Source: Oceanobacillus oncorhynchi (GTDB lineage Bacteria; Bacillota; Bacilli; Bacillales; Amphibacillaceae). From it: 64,000 nt of DNA. Below the pieces are notes generated by a model, which saw only the letters and a program-made list of their open reading frames with translations, was not told the DNA's origin and made no database searches. Of the stretch, positions 43,778 through 53,600 are shown piece after piece (the stretch's first letter is position 1; every line of letters starts with the position of its first letter). The stretch lies in contig NZ_CDGG01000001.1 of NCBI RefSeq assembly GCF_000821065.1, positions 2,170,001 through 2,234,000 on the forward strand, given 5' to 3'. The translations under genes and the position numbers were made by a program.

Positions 43778-44269
43778 TTCTTTACTGTTTTTGGTGCTTC
43801 CGCTTTAAACTTGGAACAGAATGGAATTGCTAAAATATCGGAATTTGCATTGGAAACTTCCACGTTTGGAGTTTTAAATGAATATCCATTTGGAACGATG
43901 ATGTCTATCATTACCATAATTGTAGTAGCCGTCTTCTTTATTACATCTGCTGACTCGGCTACGTTTGTACTGGGAATGTTAAGTACGGGAGGAACTATTA
44001 ATCCGCGCAATTCTGTTAAAATTATGTGGGGAATGATGCAATCAGCTGTTGCAGCAATTATTGTTTACTTCGGCGGTACGCAAGGTCTGCAAAATATGCT
44101 GATTATTGCGGCGCTTCCGTTCTCCATCGTAGTTATCCTCATGGGTGTTTCATTTTTTAAATCGGCCCACCAGGAACAAGGTTACTGGAAAAAGCAAACG
44201 AAAAAGAAAGAAGGCTAGGGGTTTTAGATGACTGGATAAAGGAAATAAAAAAGAGGAGGAGGAGATAAA

Positions 44270-44653
44270 ATGACAAGAACATTACAAATCATTGGTCTGC
44301 TGTGTATACTATTTATTGTCAGTGCTTGTCAAGCTGATACAGAGCAGGAAGTAAATAATAATGCTGATGAGAATCAAGAGACGACAGAAGAGAATGAATC
44401 AGATACCGGCACTTCCGCTGATAATAATACAGACACCTCCTATGAATATGAAGAGCAGGAAGTCATTGGCGGACAGATTGATGAGGGAGACTATGATGTG
44501 GTTGTCGAAACAGATAATAAAGGAACGCGTGTAATGTTTTATGAAATCGATGGAGAGAAATACTATAAAACCATCTTTGTCAAAGACGATAACCGCTTAA
44601 AAATCATTGATATTCAAAATGATAATGGTCTGATCTATAATGAAACCATATAA
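44270..44653 (+). CDS. Small acidic lipoprotein, unrecognised
   Basis: 127 residues with a lipoprotein signal (L-F-I-V-S-A-C, Cys near 20), then a Glu/Asn/Thr-rich linker of about 45 residues and a small C-terminal domain of beta character (V-I-G-G-Q-I-D-E-G-D-Y-D-V-V-V). I know no family. GAGGAGGAG lies before the ATG. It follows the BCCT gene after 51 bases and was probably cotranscribed with it, so the IS may now reduce its expression. Confidence 0.7.
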   Translation: MTRTLQIIGLLCILFIVSACQADTEQEVNNNADENQETTEENESDTGTSADNNTDTSYEYEEQEVIGGQIDEGDYDVVVETDNKGTRVMFYEIDGEKYYKTIFVKDDNRLKIIDIQNDNGLIYNETI

Positions 44654-44699
44654 AAAATGTGCAAGCGTCTCCCATCCGCGCTTGCACATTTTTACTATT
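44651..44699. terminator. Bidirectional terminator
   Basis: AAAAATGTGCAAGCG and CGCTTGCACATTTTT make a perfect 15-bp stem between the lipoprotein gene and the convergent thrB. Confidence 0.92.
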
Positions 44700-45575
44700 T
44701 TAAGAAATCGAAACCCCTTTTGTATCAATCTCTAAAACCTTTACTTGATACCCTTCAAGTTGTTTTGCCATCGTTTCTTTCACTGTTTCCCCATTTCCTT
44801 TTGCTACAAAAGAAAGCATGGTTGGTCCGGCGCCGCTTAAAGCTGTACCAAATGCTCCAAGCTCTTTCGCTTTTTCACGAATAGCATCAAAATTAGGTAT
44901 GAGTGTTTTACGAAAAGGCTCGTGAAATAAATCGTTCTCGAGCATTTTCCCAAACAATGGATAATCCTTGGAATAGAGTGCAGCAACAACCAGGTTGCTC
45001 ATTGCACTAGCTCTTGCTGCATAGTTACGTTCATATGTATCTGGCAGACAATCTCTGGCAACTTCTGTTTTCAGCTCTACTTCTGGTATATACGCAATTA
45101 AATCTAATTCAATATCATGAAGCCGGACAGAAGGAATATCATCATCGAGCATAGTAGAAATCGTTAATCCTCCAAATAAAGCCGGGGCAATATTATCAGG
45201 ATGCCCTTCGATTTCTGTCCCAAATGCTAATTTCTGTTCATTTGTTAACTGCAGGTTTCCCAGCTGATTAGCCAGTTCAATTCCTGCAACAATCGCAGAA
45301 GCACTGCTGCCCAAACCTCTGGCCAGCGGTATTTCACTGACCTCCTGCACCTTGCAGGGAGGCAAGGCAGTCCCGTATCGTGCAGCTACCTGCTCTGTAA
45401 TGTTCCAAATAAAATGATTTTCTTGGGGTTTTTCAGAGCCGTGTGCGAAAAATGCATGATGATCAGAAGCTTCTACGTCCAAATGAATATACAGACCTAA
45501 TGCAAGGCCCATGGAATCAAAACCAGGGCCAAGATTAGCACTGCTTGCCGGTACAGAGATGCGAAACGGCATCAT
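44700..45575 (-). CDS. thrB: Homoserine kinase
   Basis: A 291-residue GHMP-family kinase phosphorylating homoserine. The N-terminal [14 protein letters not shown], the ATP loop [12 protein letters not shown] (about 83-94) and the C-terminal [13 protein letters not shown] are intact. Its start overlaps the thrC stop by 4 bases. Last gene of the hom-thrC-thrB operon. Confidence 0.95.
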   Translation of the reverse strand: MMPFRISVPASSANLGPGFDSMGLALGLYIHLDVEASDHHAFFAHGSEKPQENHFIWNITEQVAARYGTALPPCKVQEVSEIPLARGLGSSASAIVAGIELANQLGNLQLTNEQKLAFGTEIEGHPDNIAPALFGGLTISTMLDDDIPSVRLHDIELDLIAYIPEVELKTEVARDCLPDTYERNYAARASAMSNLVVAALYSKDYPLFGKMLENDLFHEPFRKTLIPNFDAIREKAKELGAFGTALSGAGPTMLSFVAKGNGETVKETMAKQLEGYQVKVLEIDTKGVSIS

Positions 45576-46642
45576 GACGTAATCATCTTCTCTAAATATT
45601 CAAGGATAGCCGTTTCGTCATTTGGCAGGGATACAGGGTCGATGGTCAGCTGGTCAATAGCTGTTTGCGGATCTTTTAAGCCATTACCTGTCAATACAGC
45701 TACAACCTTGCTTCCCTGTGGAATTTTACCTGCTTTTACCTGTTGGATAACGCCAGCAATGGAAGCCGCTGAGCCCGGTTCTGCAAATACACCTTCTTTG
45801 CGCGGAAGAAGCTTAAATGCAGATACAATTTCATCATCTGTGACAGAACCAATCATTCCGCCTGATTCTTCTCTTGCCTGAACTGCTAAATCCCAGCTCG
45901 CCGGGTTACCAATTCGAATGGCTGTTGCTACCGTTTCCGGATCTTCAACTACTTCATCTCTGACAATAGCTGCTGCACCTTCAGCTTCAAAACCAAACAT
46001 TTTTGGAAGGGCTGTACCTTTGGATGCATTAAATTCTTTAAAACCTTTCCAGTAGGCACTGATATTTCCAGCGTTGCCGACCGGGATTGCTAAGATGTCA
46101 GGAGCTTCTCCAAGCTGCTCACAAACTTCAAAGGCTGCTGTTTTTTGTCCTTCCAAACGATATGGATTCACAGAGTTTACTAGAGTAATAGGCGATTTTT
46201 CGCTGATTTTACGAACCAGCTGCAGCGCTTGGTCAAAATTGCCTTCAATTTCTACGATTTCTGCTCCATACATGACAGCCTGAGCCAGCTTTCCAAGCGC
46301 AATCTTTCCTTTAGGGATAACGATAATCGCCCGCAGACCTGCACGAGCGGCATAAGCTGCTGCCGATGCAGAGGTATTTCCGGTAGAAGCACAAATAACA
46401 GAGTTACTGCCTTCTTCTATGGCTTTGGCAACAGCCATGACCATGCCGCGGTCTTTGAATGAGCCGGTTGGGTTTAAGCCTTCAAACTTCCCGTATAATT
46501 CAATTCCCAATTCCTTTGACAGATTTGGAAAATGATAAAGTGGTGTATTTCCTTCTGATAATGATAAAGCGGGTGTTTTATCTGTGACAGGAAGTAAGTC
46601 ACGATATTCTTCAATTAACCCTTTCCAAGCCATCTTACGCAT
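45572..46642 (-). CDS. thrC: Threonine synthase
   Basis: A 356-residue PLP enzyme converting O-phosphohomoserine to threonine. The PLP lysine is Lys63 in [11 protein letters not shown], the phosphate loop is P-V-G-N-A-G-N-I, and S-E-G-N-T-P-L-Y lies near the N-terminus. It is the short, bacterial class. GAAGGAG sits 9 bases before an in-frame ATG at 46633, so translation may start there (M-A-W-K-G-L) instead of at 46642. It overlaps hom by 8 bases in the longer form. Confidence 0.95.
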   Translation of the reverse strand: MRKMAWKGLIEEYRDLLPVTDKTPALSLSEGNTPLYHFPNLSKELGIELYGKFEGLNPTGSFKDRGMVMAVAKAIEEGSNSVICASTGNTSASAAAYAARAGLRAIIVIPKGKIALGKLAQAVMYGAEIVEIEGNFDQALQLVRKISEKSPITLVNSVNPYRLEGQKTAAFEVCEQLGEAPDILAIPVGNAGNISAYWKGFKEFNASKGTALPKMFGFEAEGAAAIVRDEVVEDPETVATAIRIGNPASWDLAVQAREESGGMIGSVTDDEIVSAFKLLPRKEGVFAEPGSAASIAGVIQQVKAGKIPQGSKVVAVLTGNGLKDPQTAIDQLTIDPVSLPNDETAILEYLEKMITS

Positions 46643-47930
46643 CTCCTTCTACTTTGTAATAGCTTTTTATCTCGTTTACTGCATCAAATGATTTTAATTG
46701 ATTCAGTACTTCTTCAAAATGAGAGTATGGTGTATCATGTGTAACCAGCACAATCTCTGCAGAATCTTTTTCATCCACAGGTGTCTGTAAAATACGCTGG
46801 AAGCTGATATCCTGTTCATGGAAAATCGATGAGATTTCTGAGAATACCCCCGTTTTGTCCTCCACGCATAGGCGCACATAATATTGACCATGCTGTTTCT
46901 CTTTTGGACGTAATGTTTTTGGAAACTGCATGTCATTTAACTGCTTTCCTGACACGCCTAAACGCATCGCTTTGATAGCTGCGATAACATCGGATAGAAT
47001 AGCAGTCGCTGTCGGGAGGCTGCCGGCGCCCGGGCCATAGAACATGGTCTCCCCAACTGCTTCACCATACACGTATACTGCATTATATTCATTTTTTACG
47101 CTTGCCAGCGGATGATTTTTCGCCAGCAGGGTAGGTTCGACACTTACTTCTAATTCATGGTCGAAAAAGTTTGCAAATCCGATAAGCTTCATAGTATATC
47201 CCAACTGTGCAGCATAACGAAGATCTTTTAATTCAATGCCATGGATACCTTCTACCTCCACGTCCTGCAAATCAACAGGTGTAGAGAATGCCAGACGGCC
47301 AAGGATAGCCATTTTTCGGGCTGCATCTAAGCCTTCTACATCAGATGTCGGATCTGCTTCAGCAAAACCGAGCTGCTGTGCATCTGCAAGTGCATCCTCA
47401 TAGCTTACGCCTTCTTCGTCCATTTTTGTCAGGATATAGTTTGTTGTTCCATTGACAATCCCCATAATTTTTTGAATATGATCAGAGGATAAACCCTCGT
47501 TAATTCCGCGAAGGATAGGAATGCCACCGGCAACACTGGCTTCATAATAAAAATCACAATTATTTTTTACTGCAGCCGCCTGTAACTCAGGACCATGAAC
47601 AGCCACTAAGTCTTTGTTAGCTGAAACAACATGTTTTTTATTGGAAAAGGCCTTTAAAATATATTCCTTTGTATGATCAATACCGCCCATTACTTCAATA
47701 ACAAGATCGATATTCGGGTTTTCCAGAACATCATCGGGGTTGGTTGTTAAAAGGCTTTGATCCACATCAATATTCCGAGCCTTTTCGATATTACGCACAA
47801 GTACTTTATCCACTTCGACTTTACAGCCTAATTGATGGGCTAATTTTTCCTGATGATCTTCAATCAAGTGAATAACTCCTGATCCAACGACACCAAGACC
47901 TAATAAACCTACTGAAACCTTCTCTTCCAT
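46635..47930 (-). CDS. hom: Homoserine dehydrogenase with ACT domain
   Basis: A 431-residue enzyme reducing aspartate semialdehyde to homoserine. The NAD(P) site [13 protein letters not shown] is at 7-19; the catalytic lysine region S-A-N-K-D-L-V-A and the substrate site [14 protein letters not shown] are present; the last ~80 residues form an ACT domain for threonine feedback. It leads the operon. Upstream there is no T-box; a weak CodY-like motif lies at 48002-48016. Confidence 0.95.
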   Translation of the reverse strand: MEEKVSVGLLGLGVVGSGVIHLIEDHQEKLAHQLGCKVEVDKVLVRNIEKARNIDVDQSLLTTNPDDVLENPNIDLVIEVMGGIDHTKEYILKAFSNKKHVVSANKDLVAVHGPELQAAAVKNNCDFYYEASVAGGIPILRGINEGLSSDHIQKIMGIVNGTTNYILTKMDEEGVSYEDALADAQQLGFAEADPTSDVEGLDAARKMAILGRLAFSTPVDLQDVEVEGIHGIELKDLRYAAQLGYTMKLIGFANFFDHELEVSVEPTLLAKNHPLASVKNEYNAVYVYGEAVGETMFYGPGAGSLPTATAILSDVIAAIKAMRLGVSGKQLNDMQFPKTLRPKEKQHGQYYVRLCVEDKTGVFSEISSIFHEQDISFQRILQTPVDEKDSAEIVLVTHDTPYSHFEEVLNQLKSFDAVNEIKSYYKVEGDA

Positions 47931-48001
47931 CTTACCACCTCTACGCTTCCTATTGTATATTGAATTTATTTAAACATGAAAAAGAGAGTAAGGCAATAGC
48001 G

Positions 48002-48016
48002 AATTTTTAGAAAAGA
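48002..48016. promoter_or_regulatory. Possible CodY box before hom
   Basis: AATTTTTAGAAAAGA against AATTTTCWGAAAATT, three mismatches, 72 bases before the hom start. CodY controls threonine genes in relatives, but this match alone is weak. Confidence 0.3.
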
Positions 48017-48169
48017 TAAGCGTTTATATATGTAACCGTTTTCTTAAAGCGAAATAATCAGTGATTTAAAAAATCGTCACATTTTAGAATGGTTTTAACG
48101 GAATGAATCCAGCGGCTGTGCCATTTTTGCTATTTTTTCATATAAATAGATAAAAAGGGGATGAGAACT

Positions 48170-48370
48170 GTGCGAATTTATCATCTCGGAGCATTATTTA
48201 TTATTTTCTTAAGCCTGGGTGTAAGTATTGGCTATAGTATCGGGAAAACAGAGATTTTTGCGCTGGCTGGGTTTATTTTAGGAGTGTTTCCTATTGTCAT
48301 ATACAGACGAACTATTATAAAGAAGGAAAAGAGCTCATGTGGTGAGAAAGATAAACAAACGTATTCCTGA
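48170..48370 (+). CDS. Small two-helix membrane protein, unrecognised
   Basis: 66 residues with two hydrophobic helices (L-G-A-L-F-I-I-F-L-S-L-G-V-S-I-G-Y and F-A-L-A-G-F-I-L-G-V-F-P-I-V-I-Y) and a basic, then polar tail. AAAAGGGG fits the GTG at 48170 better than the ATG at 48161 that directly follows it. No family recognised. Divergent from hom, convergent with the MFS gene. Confidence 0.6.
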   Translation: MRIYHLGALFIIFLSLGVSIGYSIGKTEIFALAGFILGVFPIVIYRRTIIKKEKSSCGEKDKQTYS

Positions 48371-48414
48371 GGCAGCTGTTGTTTTCCGTTAAAAATATAG
48401 CGTGTGGGCAGAAA

Positions 48415-48462
48415 GGAACCCCTCTGAAAACTGAAAAAAAGAAGCTTTCAGAGGGGTTCATA
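48415..48462 (-). terminator. Hairpin terminator after the MFS exporter gene
   Basis: GAACCCCTCTGAAA and TTTCAGAGGGGTTC pair perfectly over 14 bases; 3 bases after the MFS stop. The T-run is weak, but the stem is long. Confidence 0.75.
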
Positions 48463-48464
48463 TA

Positions 48465-49634
48465 TTATTCAGGTTCAGCTGTAACCTGCGGACGTTTATA
48501 TCCCTTTAGGGCAATCAAAGCAGTAAACAGACCTAATAAAACGATTGCTCCGCCGACATAGGCATTCTTATCTACACTGGCCTGTTCAATGACGATGCTT
48601 CCAACAAAGGATCCGACTGCAATACCCAGATGCAAAGCAGAGTTATTTAGGCTGACCAGGATGCTCGAATTTTGTGGAGAGGTCTCAATCAAATAGCTTT
48701 GAACCGGTGGAGAGACTGCCCAGCTGAGCATTCCCCATAGAATAAGCACGACAAGGAATAATACCACATGGAATGATGAAGCAGGGATAATTATAATCGT
48801 AGCTACAAATAAACCAATGGCAGCAAGAATGGTTCGTTTTGGTCCAAATAAATCGGATAATGTGCCGCCTGTACCACCGCCGCTGACAGCAGAAATACCA
48901 AAAATCAGATAAATGGCGCTTAACCAGATGCCGTCCAATTCCATAAAATCCTTTACAAATGGATTCAAGTAGCCGTATAACGCAGTATGCCCAGCTAACA
49001 CAAAGAACGTAGTCAGCAGGATAAAAAGAATTTTTGGGTTGCGAATCATTTTTAGCTGTGTTGTTATCGGCAAGGGCTTTTCCGAAGAAGGAACACGCTG
49101 CATAAACAAATAAACACATATAATAGAAGCAACTGTTAAGAGAGCAATAAGTACAAACGGCGCCCGCCAGCCAAATGATTCACCGAGTATTAAACCAAAT
49201 GGAATTCCGAAAACCAGAGATCCGCTTACTCCCATACTTACGGTGCCGATAGCCCGACCGCGGTAAGCAGGCTTCACAATCGAGGACGCCATCATTGTAC
49301 AAAGTACAATTAATAAGGAAGCACTTGCTGCGGAAATAATTCTGCTAATAAAAATCATCGTATAGTTCAAACTAAAAACAGCTAGTATATTTCCCAGCAA
49401 AAAGATGAATAAAGAAATAATCGTCAGCTTTTTCCGTTCCACAGAAGCTGTTAAATAAAGTAAAATAGGAGAGGAAACAGCAAAAACCAGAGAGAAAATC
49501 GTAATCAAAAGTCCTGCCTTTCCTAAGGATACGTCTAAGTCTGTTGCGACTAAATTGAGAATGCCGCCAATAATTAATTCAACCATTCCGACAACGAATG
49601 AAATGGTCATTAACAAATACACACCTTTATTCAT
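48465..49634 (-). CDS. MFS transporter, DHA1 family (YbcL/AraJ-like)
   Basis: A 389-residue carrier with twelve hydrophobic helices. The antiporter motif G-x-x-x-G-P-x-G-G in helix 5 appears as G-V-S-G-S-L-V-F-G-I-P-F-G, and the loop after helix 4 carries Y-R-G-R-A. This is the group that exports drugs, sugars or arabinose-like compounds; nothing in the surroundings fixes a substrate. Unlike the MFS gene at 4040-5314, its frame is intact. Confidence 0.85.
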   Translation of the reverse strand: MNKGVYLLMTISFVVGMVELIIGGILNLVATDLDVSLGKAGLLITIFSLVFAVSSPILLYLTASVERKKLTIISLFIFLLGNILAVFSLNYTMIFISRIISAASASLLIVLCTMMASSIVKPAYRGRAIGTVSMGVSGSLVFGIPFGLILGESFGWRAPFVLIALLTVASIICVYLFMQRVPSSEKPLPITTQLKMIRNPKILFILLTTFFVLAGHTALYGYLNPFVKDFMELDGIWLSAIYLIFGISAVSGGGTGGTLSDLFGPKRTILAAIGLFVATIIIIPASSFHVVLFLVVLILWGMLSWAVSPPVQSYLIETSPQNSSILVSLNNSALHLGIAVGSFVGSIVIEQASVDKNAYVGGAIVLLGLFTALIALKGYKRPQVTAEPE

Positions 49635-49904
49635 AAAACAACACGCCTTATCTATAATTATCTTGGATTAGTTATGATTGTCTAAACAAACGCTTTCAGC
49701 ATCTATACTTATTGCGAAGAAAAGCAAAAACTCCCACGGAATGAATTTTCGTTTTACAAAACACTATTTATTATCTTAGCTTAAAAGGAACAGATAGCAC
49801 AAGAATTTTATGTGAAAATTAATGAGAATTCAACACTTTTAAGGAAAAAAAGAAACTTGTTTGTTATACTGGTATTAACCGCATGAAATAAGGAGGAGTT
49901 TTGG

Positions 49905-50726
49905 GTGAGCAGCAAAGCAACATTAGAAAAAGATGCAATGAAGGTTTTAAAACAGACGAGCAGAACATTTTATATCCCCATTAAACTGTTGAACAAAACG
50001 TTGCGGAAAACAGTTGGTTCAGCTTACCTCTGCATGCGCGCTGTGGATGAGATAGAAGATCACGAGGAAATGGATGCAGAAGTAAAGCAGCACTTATTAA
50101 TGGAGACAAGCCGTTTGTTGAAGGAACCTGTGTTTCCGCGTGGAGCTTATGAGCAGTTGGTAGCTCCTCATGAAAAGGAACTTCCAGAGGTGACATTGCG
50201 CCTGCCGGACTGGATTGATTTTTGCCCCGATGATATCGAGCAGAAAGTAAAAGATTCAACCAGTGAAATGGCAGAGGGGATGGCCAAGTGGACAAGGAAA
50301 GAATGGAATGTACAGACAAAAGAAGATTTAGATGAATATACATATTATGTAGCCGGTCTTGTCGGCGTAATGCTGTCTGATATATGGAATTGGTATGATG
50401 GGACCGAAACAGATCGTGACTTGGCTATTGGCTACGGTCGTGGATTACAGGCTGTGAATATATTACGGAATGTGGACGAGGACGCAGAACGAGGAGTCGG
50501 ATTCTTTCCGGATGACTGGTCCAAAAAAGAAATGTTTGCTTACGCTGAAGCGAATTTGCAAAAAGCAGATCAATATATGACGCAAATTACTACGAAAAAT
50601 ATCCTGCTTTTCTGCCGTATTCCACTGGCACTTGCGCATAAAACATTAAATGCTCTGAAAACCGGGAAAGAAAAAATGTCCAGAGATGAAGTGGAAGAAA
50701 CCGTTGATAAAATTATTAATTCGTAA
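49905..50726 (+). CDS. Squalene/phytoene synthase family protein
   Basis: 273 residues. It has the first Asp-rich motif D-E-I-E-D-H-E (about 47-53) and the second region A-V-N-I-L-R-N-V-D-E-D-A-E-R-G, followed by F-F-P. In most members the second motif is L-R-D-V-x-E-D; here the first Asp is Asn, while the later Asp/Glu pair is kept. The family condenses two prenyl diphosphates head to head (squalene, phytoene or dehydrosqualene). No carotenoid (crtN/crtM) or hopanoid genes are near, so the product is open. AAGGAGG precedes the GTG at 49905. Confidence 0.82.
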   Translation: MSSKATLEKDAMKVLKQTSRTFYIPIKLLNKTLRKTVGSAYLCMRAVDEIEDHEEMDAEVKQHLLMETSRLLKEPVFPRGAYEQLVAPHEKELPEVTLRLPDWIDFCPDDIEQKVKDSTSEMAEGMAKWTRKEWNVQTKEDLDEYTYYVAGLVGVMLSDIWNWYDGTETDRDLAIGYGRGLQAVNILRNVDEDAERGVGFFPDDWSKKEMFAYAEANLQKADQYMTQITTKNILLFCRIPLALAHKTLNALKTGKEKMSRDEVEETVDKIINS

Positions 50727-50754
50727 GACTTGAAAAAATAAATAAAAATTATCA

Positions 50755-50793
50755 GAAGAAAATCTCGCTATATTCCGCGAGATTTTTTTATTT
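50755..50793 (+). terminator. Terminator after the squalene synthase-like gene
   Basis: AAAATCTCGC and GCGAGATTTTTTT pair around a short loop. Confidence 0.85.
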
Positions 50794-50808
50794 TGGGGAC
50801 TGAGAAGG

Positions 50809-50833
50809 GTTTAATAATGTTTAATAAGGGAAA
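50809..50833 (+). promoter_or_regulatory. Sigma-B-like promoter before the second BCCT gene
   Basis: GTTTAA, 13 bases, GGGAAA, an exact fit to the sigma-B consensus GTTTAA-N12-15-GGGWAW. It lies 216 bases before the GTG start of the carrier, so a further promoter may exist nearer. Confidence 0.65.
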
Positions 50834-51048
50834 TACTTCTATATTCAAAGTAATTCGCTGAATAGGTCTTTAAAATGCGGGTTGTGTTGTAGGAAGCACG
50901 TAACTATAATAGAAAGATATGTGCTAATAAAACACGTGAGAGGATAAAAGCGTGTCAAGGATTTTACGGAAAAGCTGCTTTTATCCCCAGGTCTATCCAT
51001 GATATATAAATGTAAGGATAGGCGCTTACACAAAACAGGAGGTAAAAT

Positions 51049-52605
51049 GTGAAGTCAGGAAAAGGAAAAGGTTTAGATTGGCCAGTTTTTTATATCAGTG
51101 GAGGATTTTTAGTAGTATTTATTATCCTGTCGCTGATCAACAGTGATATGGTGGATAATGCAGTAAATACCCTATTTAATTTGTCTGCTGATTGGTTTGG
51201 AGCTTATTGGCAAATACTCTTATTCCTTAATTTCGCTATCGGTTTAGGATTGGCGATATCAAAGTATGGAAAAGTAAGATTAGGAAAACAGGATAAACCT
51301 AAATACAGCTATTTTGGCTGGGTTAGTATGATATTAGTTACCTTGCTGGCTGCAGGCGGTGTCTTCTGGGCAGCTGCCGAGCCAATGTATCATTATATGG
51401 ATACCCCGCCGCTTTTTGGCGGAGGACAATTTAACTTTATTGAAGGGGCATTTGCTCAAGCATTTATGCATTGGGGATTCCTTGCATGGGCAATTCTTGG
51501 TACCTTAGCTGTTATCGTTATGATGTATGTCCATTATCAAAAAGGCTATCCATTAAAGCCGCGTGGATTATTATATCCTATTTTTGGAGAGAAGATTTTT
51601 GAAAAAAGTGTTATCGGTACGGCTGCAGATGTCGTATCTATTATTGCAACAGCAGCAGGAACATTGGGCCCGCTCGGGTTCTTGGGGCTGCAGATTTCTT
51701 ATGGTTTAAATCATTTATTTGATGTTCCGAACACATTGACAATGAGCATTGTAGTAGTGGTCGCTCTGGTTGCGGTAGCAGCAATTTCGGCAGCGACTGG
51801 AGTAGATAGAGGAATTTATCATTTAAGTAACTGGAATGTCCAATTTACCATTCTTCTTGGCGTTATTGTTCTTATTATTGGACCTACTGCATTTATAATT
51901 GATGGATTTGTCGGCGGAACGGGTGTGCATATTCAAAATATGTTCGAGATGATGTTCTACCGAGGAGACGGCGAATGGCTGTCAGGCTGGACACTCTTTT
52001 TCTGGGCATGGTTTATTGGCTATGCGCCAATGCTTATTGTCTTTATCAGCCGGATTTCCAGAGGAAGAACGATTCGGGAGCTGGTTATTGCAGTATCAGT
52101 GGCAGCCCCGCTTGTAACGAATTTCTGGTTCTCCATTGTTGGCGGAACAGGTATTTTCTTTGAAATGCAGGATGAAGGTTCTGTTTCTACTGCATTAGCA
52201 GAGGGCGGTATGCCGGCAGCTGTGATGGCAATTACCGATCAGCTTCCGCTTGGCACCGTAATGGGCGTTGCATTCTTGCTGGTATCGATTGTATTTGTTG
52301 CTACAACAGCCGATACCATGTCTTATACCGTTGCAGCTACACTATCGGGCCATGATAATCCGAAGCGCTGGTTACGGGTATGCTGGGCTGTGCTTTTTGG
52401 AGCATTTACAGCAGCTATTCTTTCCATTGGGGAAGACAGTATTACATCGATTCAAAACTCGATTGTTATATCTGCTGTACCGGTATCGTTACTGATACTG
52501 CCGCCTCTTTGGAACGCGCCGAAAATTGCAAAGAAAATGGCGCTGGAGCAAGGGCTGATCTGGCAGCGTGAAATGCGTAAAAAAGAAGATAAAAAATATA
52601 AATAA
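51049..52605 (+). CDS. BCCT-family betaine/choline/carnitine transporter
   Basis: A 518-residue carrier with twelve helices. Motifs include G-G-V-F-W-A-A-A-E-P-M-Y-H-Y, M-H-W-G-F-L-A-W-A, and the conserved W-T-L-F-F-W-A-W-F-I-G-Y-A-P segment with F-I-S-R-I-S-R-G-R-T-I after it, where the aromatic substrate cage and the helix 8-9 cytoplasmic loop lie. Helix 3 reads A-A-G-G-V-F rather than G-M-G-M-G, so ion coupling may be by protons rather than sodium, as in CaiT/BetT-like members. AGGAGG precedes the GTG. It is intact while the first BCCT gene is broken, so it may cover osmotic needs alone. Confidence 0.9.
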   Translation: MKSGKGKGLDWPVFYISGGFLVVFIILSLINSDMVDNAVNTLFNLSADWFGAYWQILLFLNFAIGLGLAISKYGKVRLGKQDKPKYSYFGWVSMILVTLLAAGGVFWAAAEPMYHYMDTPPLFGGGQFNFIEGAFAQAFMHWGFLAWAILGTLAVIVMMYVHYQKGYPLKPRGLLYPIFGEKIFEKSVIGTAADVVSIIATAAGTLGPLGFLGLQISYGLNHLFDVPNTLTMSIVVVVALVAVAAISAATGVDRGIYHLSNWNVQFTILLGVIVLIIGPTAFIIDGFVGGTGVHIQNMFEMMFYRGDGEWLSGWTLFFWAWFIGYAPMLIVFISRISRGRTIRELVIAVSVAAPLVTNFWFSIVGGTGIFFEMQDEGSVSTALAEGGMPAAVMAITDQLPLGTVMGVAFLLVSIVFVATTADTMSYTVAATLSGHDNPKRWLRVCWAVLFGAFTAAILSIGEDSITSIQNSIVISAVPVSLLILPPLWNAPKIAKKMALEQGLIWQREMRKKEDKKYK

Positions 52606-52607
52606 AG

Positions 52608-52664
52608 AAATGAAAAAAATGGACAGCGAAGGCAATGCTCTTCTGCTGTCCATTTTTTTCATTA
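52608..52664. terminator. Bidirectional terminator
   Basis: AAAAAAATGGACAGC and GCTGTCCATTTTTTT pair perfectly over 15 bases, between the BCCT gene and the convergent coat-like gene. Confidence 0.92.
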
Positions 52665-52683
52665 TATACGGATGTTATCATCC

Positions 52684-53481
52684 TTACATACATTGGAAGG
52701 ATTCAATGCTATTTAAGTCCATCCCAAAGTAAACCCAGCGGAACCCGTTCCAGCGAAATCCGGCAATCGAGTTTCTTCCTAAGAACGTCGGGAAGGCCCA
52801 AAATCCTCTGCCATGATTTGGCCAAATATAGGTGAAGCGGAACATGCAATGTCTGATACCGCCAGGGTCGACTGCGAATGTCTGCACCTGTTGTTTTTGC
52901 GGCACAAAATTAGGCGGCGGACCCATCGGAGGCTGGCTGTTCATCCCGCCCATTCCTGCCGGTGCAGGCTGCTGCCCTTGAGGTCCTTCATTTCCTCCGT
53001 TCTCAGGGAAATTTGGGAAGGATGGAGCTGGCGGCCAATTAGGAAAGGCCCCTCCATTCCCATTGTTATTTGGAGGTTCAGGGAACATATCTATCATTTG
53101 TTCCATCATCCCCTCAGGGAAATTTGCTCCATTTCCATTTGGTGCACCAGGAAAAAAGCCGCCGATTCGCTCCGGCGATGAATGATGCTCCTGCTCATAT
53201 GGAGGCACCATATGGTTCGCAGGCTGCTGCTGTTCATATGGAGCCGCCATAGGATTAGCAGACTGCTGATGATCGTATTGAGGCGGCATAGAATTAGCAG
53301 AATACGGTTCTGCCTGATAGCCGCCCTCTCCGCCAGATTTTCCGTCCGGTCTGCCGGTAAAAGCTCCATTGGAATAGTCATGCTGCGGCGCTGGCTGAAA
53401 ATAATTATTTAACATCTGTCCGGGCAGGTTATTTTGTCTGTTTTCCTGCCCGTTTGGATGCTGTGGTTGAAAATGATTCAT
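52684..53481 (-). CDS. Pro/Gln/Asn-rich protein with conserved C-terminal domain, coat-like
   Basis: 265 residues. The first 200 are low complexity: Asn, Gln, Pro, Gly and His, with a repeated unit P-P-Y-E-Q-Q-Q-(P/S)-A-N-(H/P)-M at about 68-100. The last 60 are conserved: R-H-C-M-F-R-F-T-Y-I-W-P, G-R-N-S-I-A-G-F-R-W and W-V-Y-F-G-M-D-L-N-S-I-E-S-F. In Bacillus genomes this type is often labelled transporter, which is wrong since there is no membrane segment. Composition and an odd aromatic C-terminus suggest a spore surface protein, but this is inference. GAGGAAAA lies before the ATG. Confidence 0.75.
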   Translation of the reverse strand: MNHFQPQHPNGQENRQNNLPGQMLNNYFQPAPQHDYSNGAFTGRPDGKSGGEGGYQAEPYSANSMPPQYDHQQSANPMAAPYEQQQPANHMVPPYEQEHHSSPERIGGFFPGAPNGNGANFPEGMMEQMIDMFPEPPNNNGNGGAFPNWPPAPSFPNFPENGGNEGPQGQQPAPAGMGGMNSQPPMGPPPNFVPQKQQVQTFAVDPGGIRHCMFRFTYIWPNHGRGFWAFPTFLGRNSIAGFRWNGFRWVYFGMDLNSIESFQCM

Positions 53482-53600
53482 AATTTTCCTCCTCTATTAG
53501 GCTGATGTTCCCTAATAGCATATGAGGTATCTGCGTTATTTGCGCTTCATTATAGGCAGAATGGGCGCCATTAGCAGATAATAAAAATGGAGGGTGCCCG

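Larger units (their letters stand above)
41170..44218 (+). pseudogene. BCCT-family betaine/choline transporter, split by an IS4-family element
   Basis: Removing the IS (42248-43777) and one 7-bp target copy joins 41170-42247 to 43785-44218 in frame and gives a complete 503-residue carrier. It has the twelve-helix BCCT plan with G-M-G-M-G-L-V-F-W in helix 3-4 and [24 protein letters not shown] spanning helices 8-9. The element cuts it after about residue 359, in helix 9-10, so the product is surely dead: the first part now ends in 18 foreign residues. It would have imported glycine betaine or a related compound in symport with sodium. A 127-residue lipoprotein follows. Confidence 0.9.

Noticed and set aside
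47931-48160. T-box or threonine riboswitch before hom
   Set aside because: No specifier-loop structure, no T-box core sequence and no terminator hairpin in the leader.
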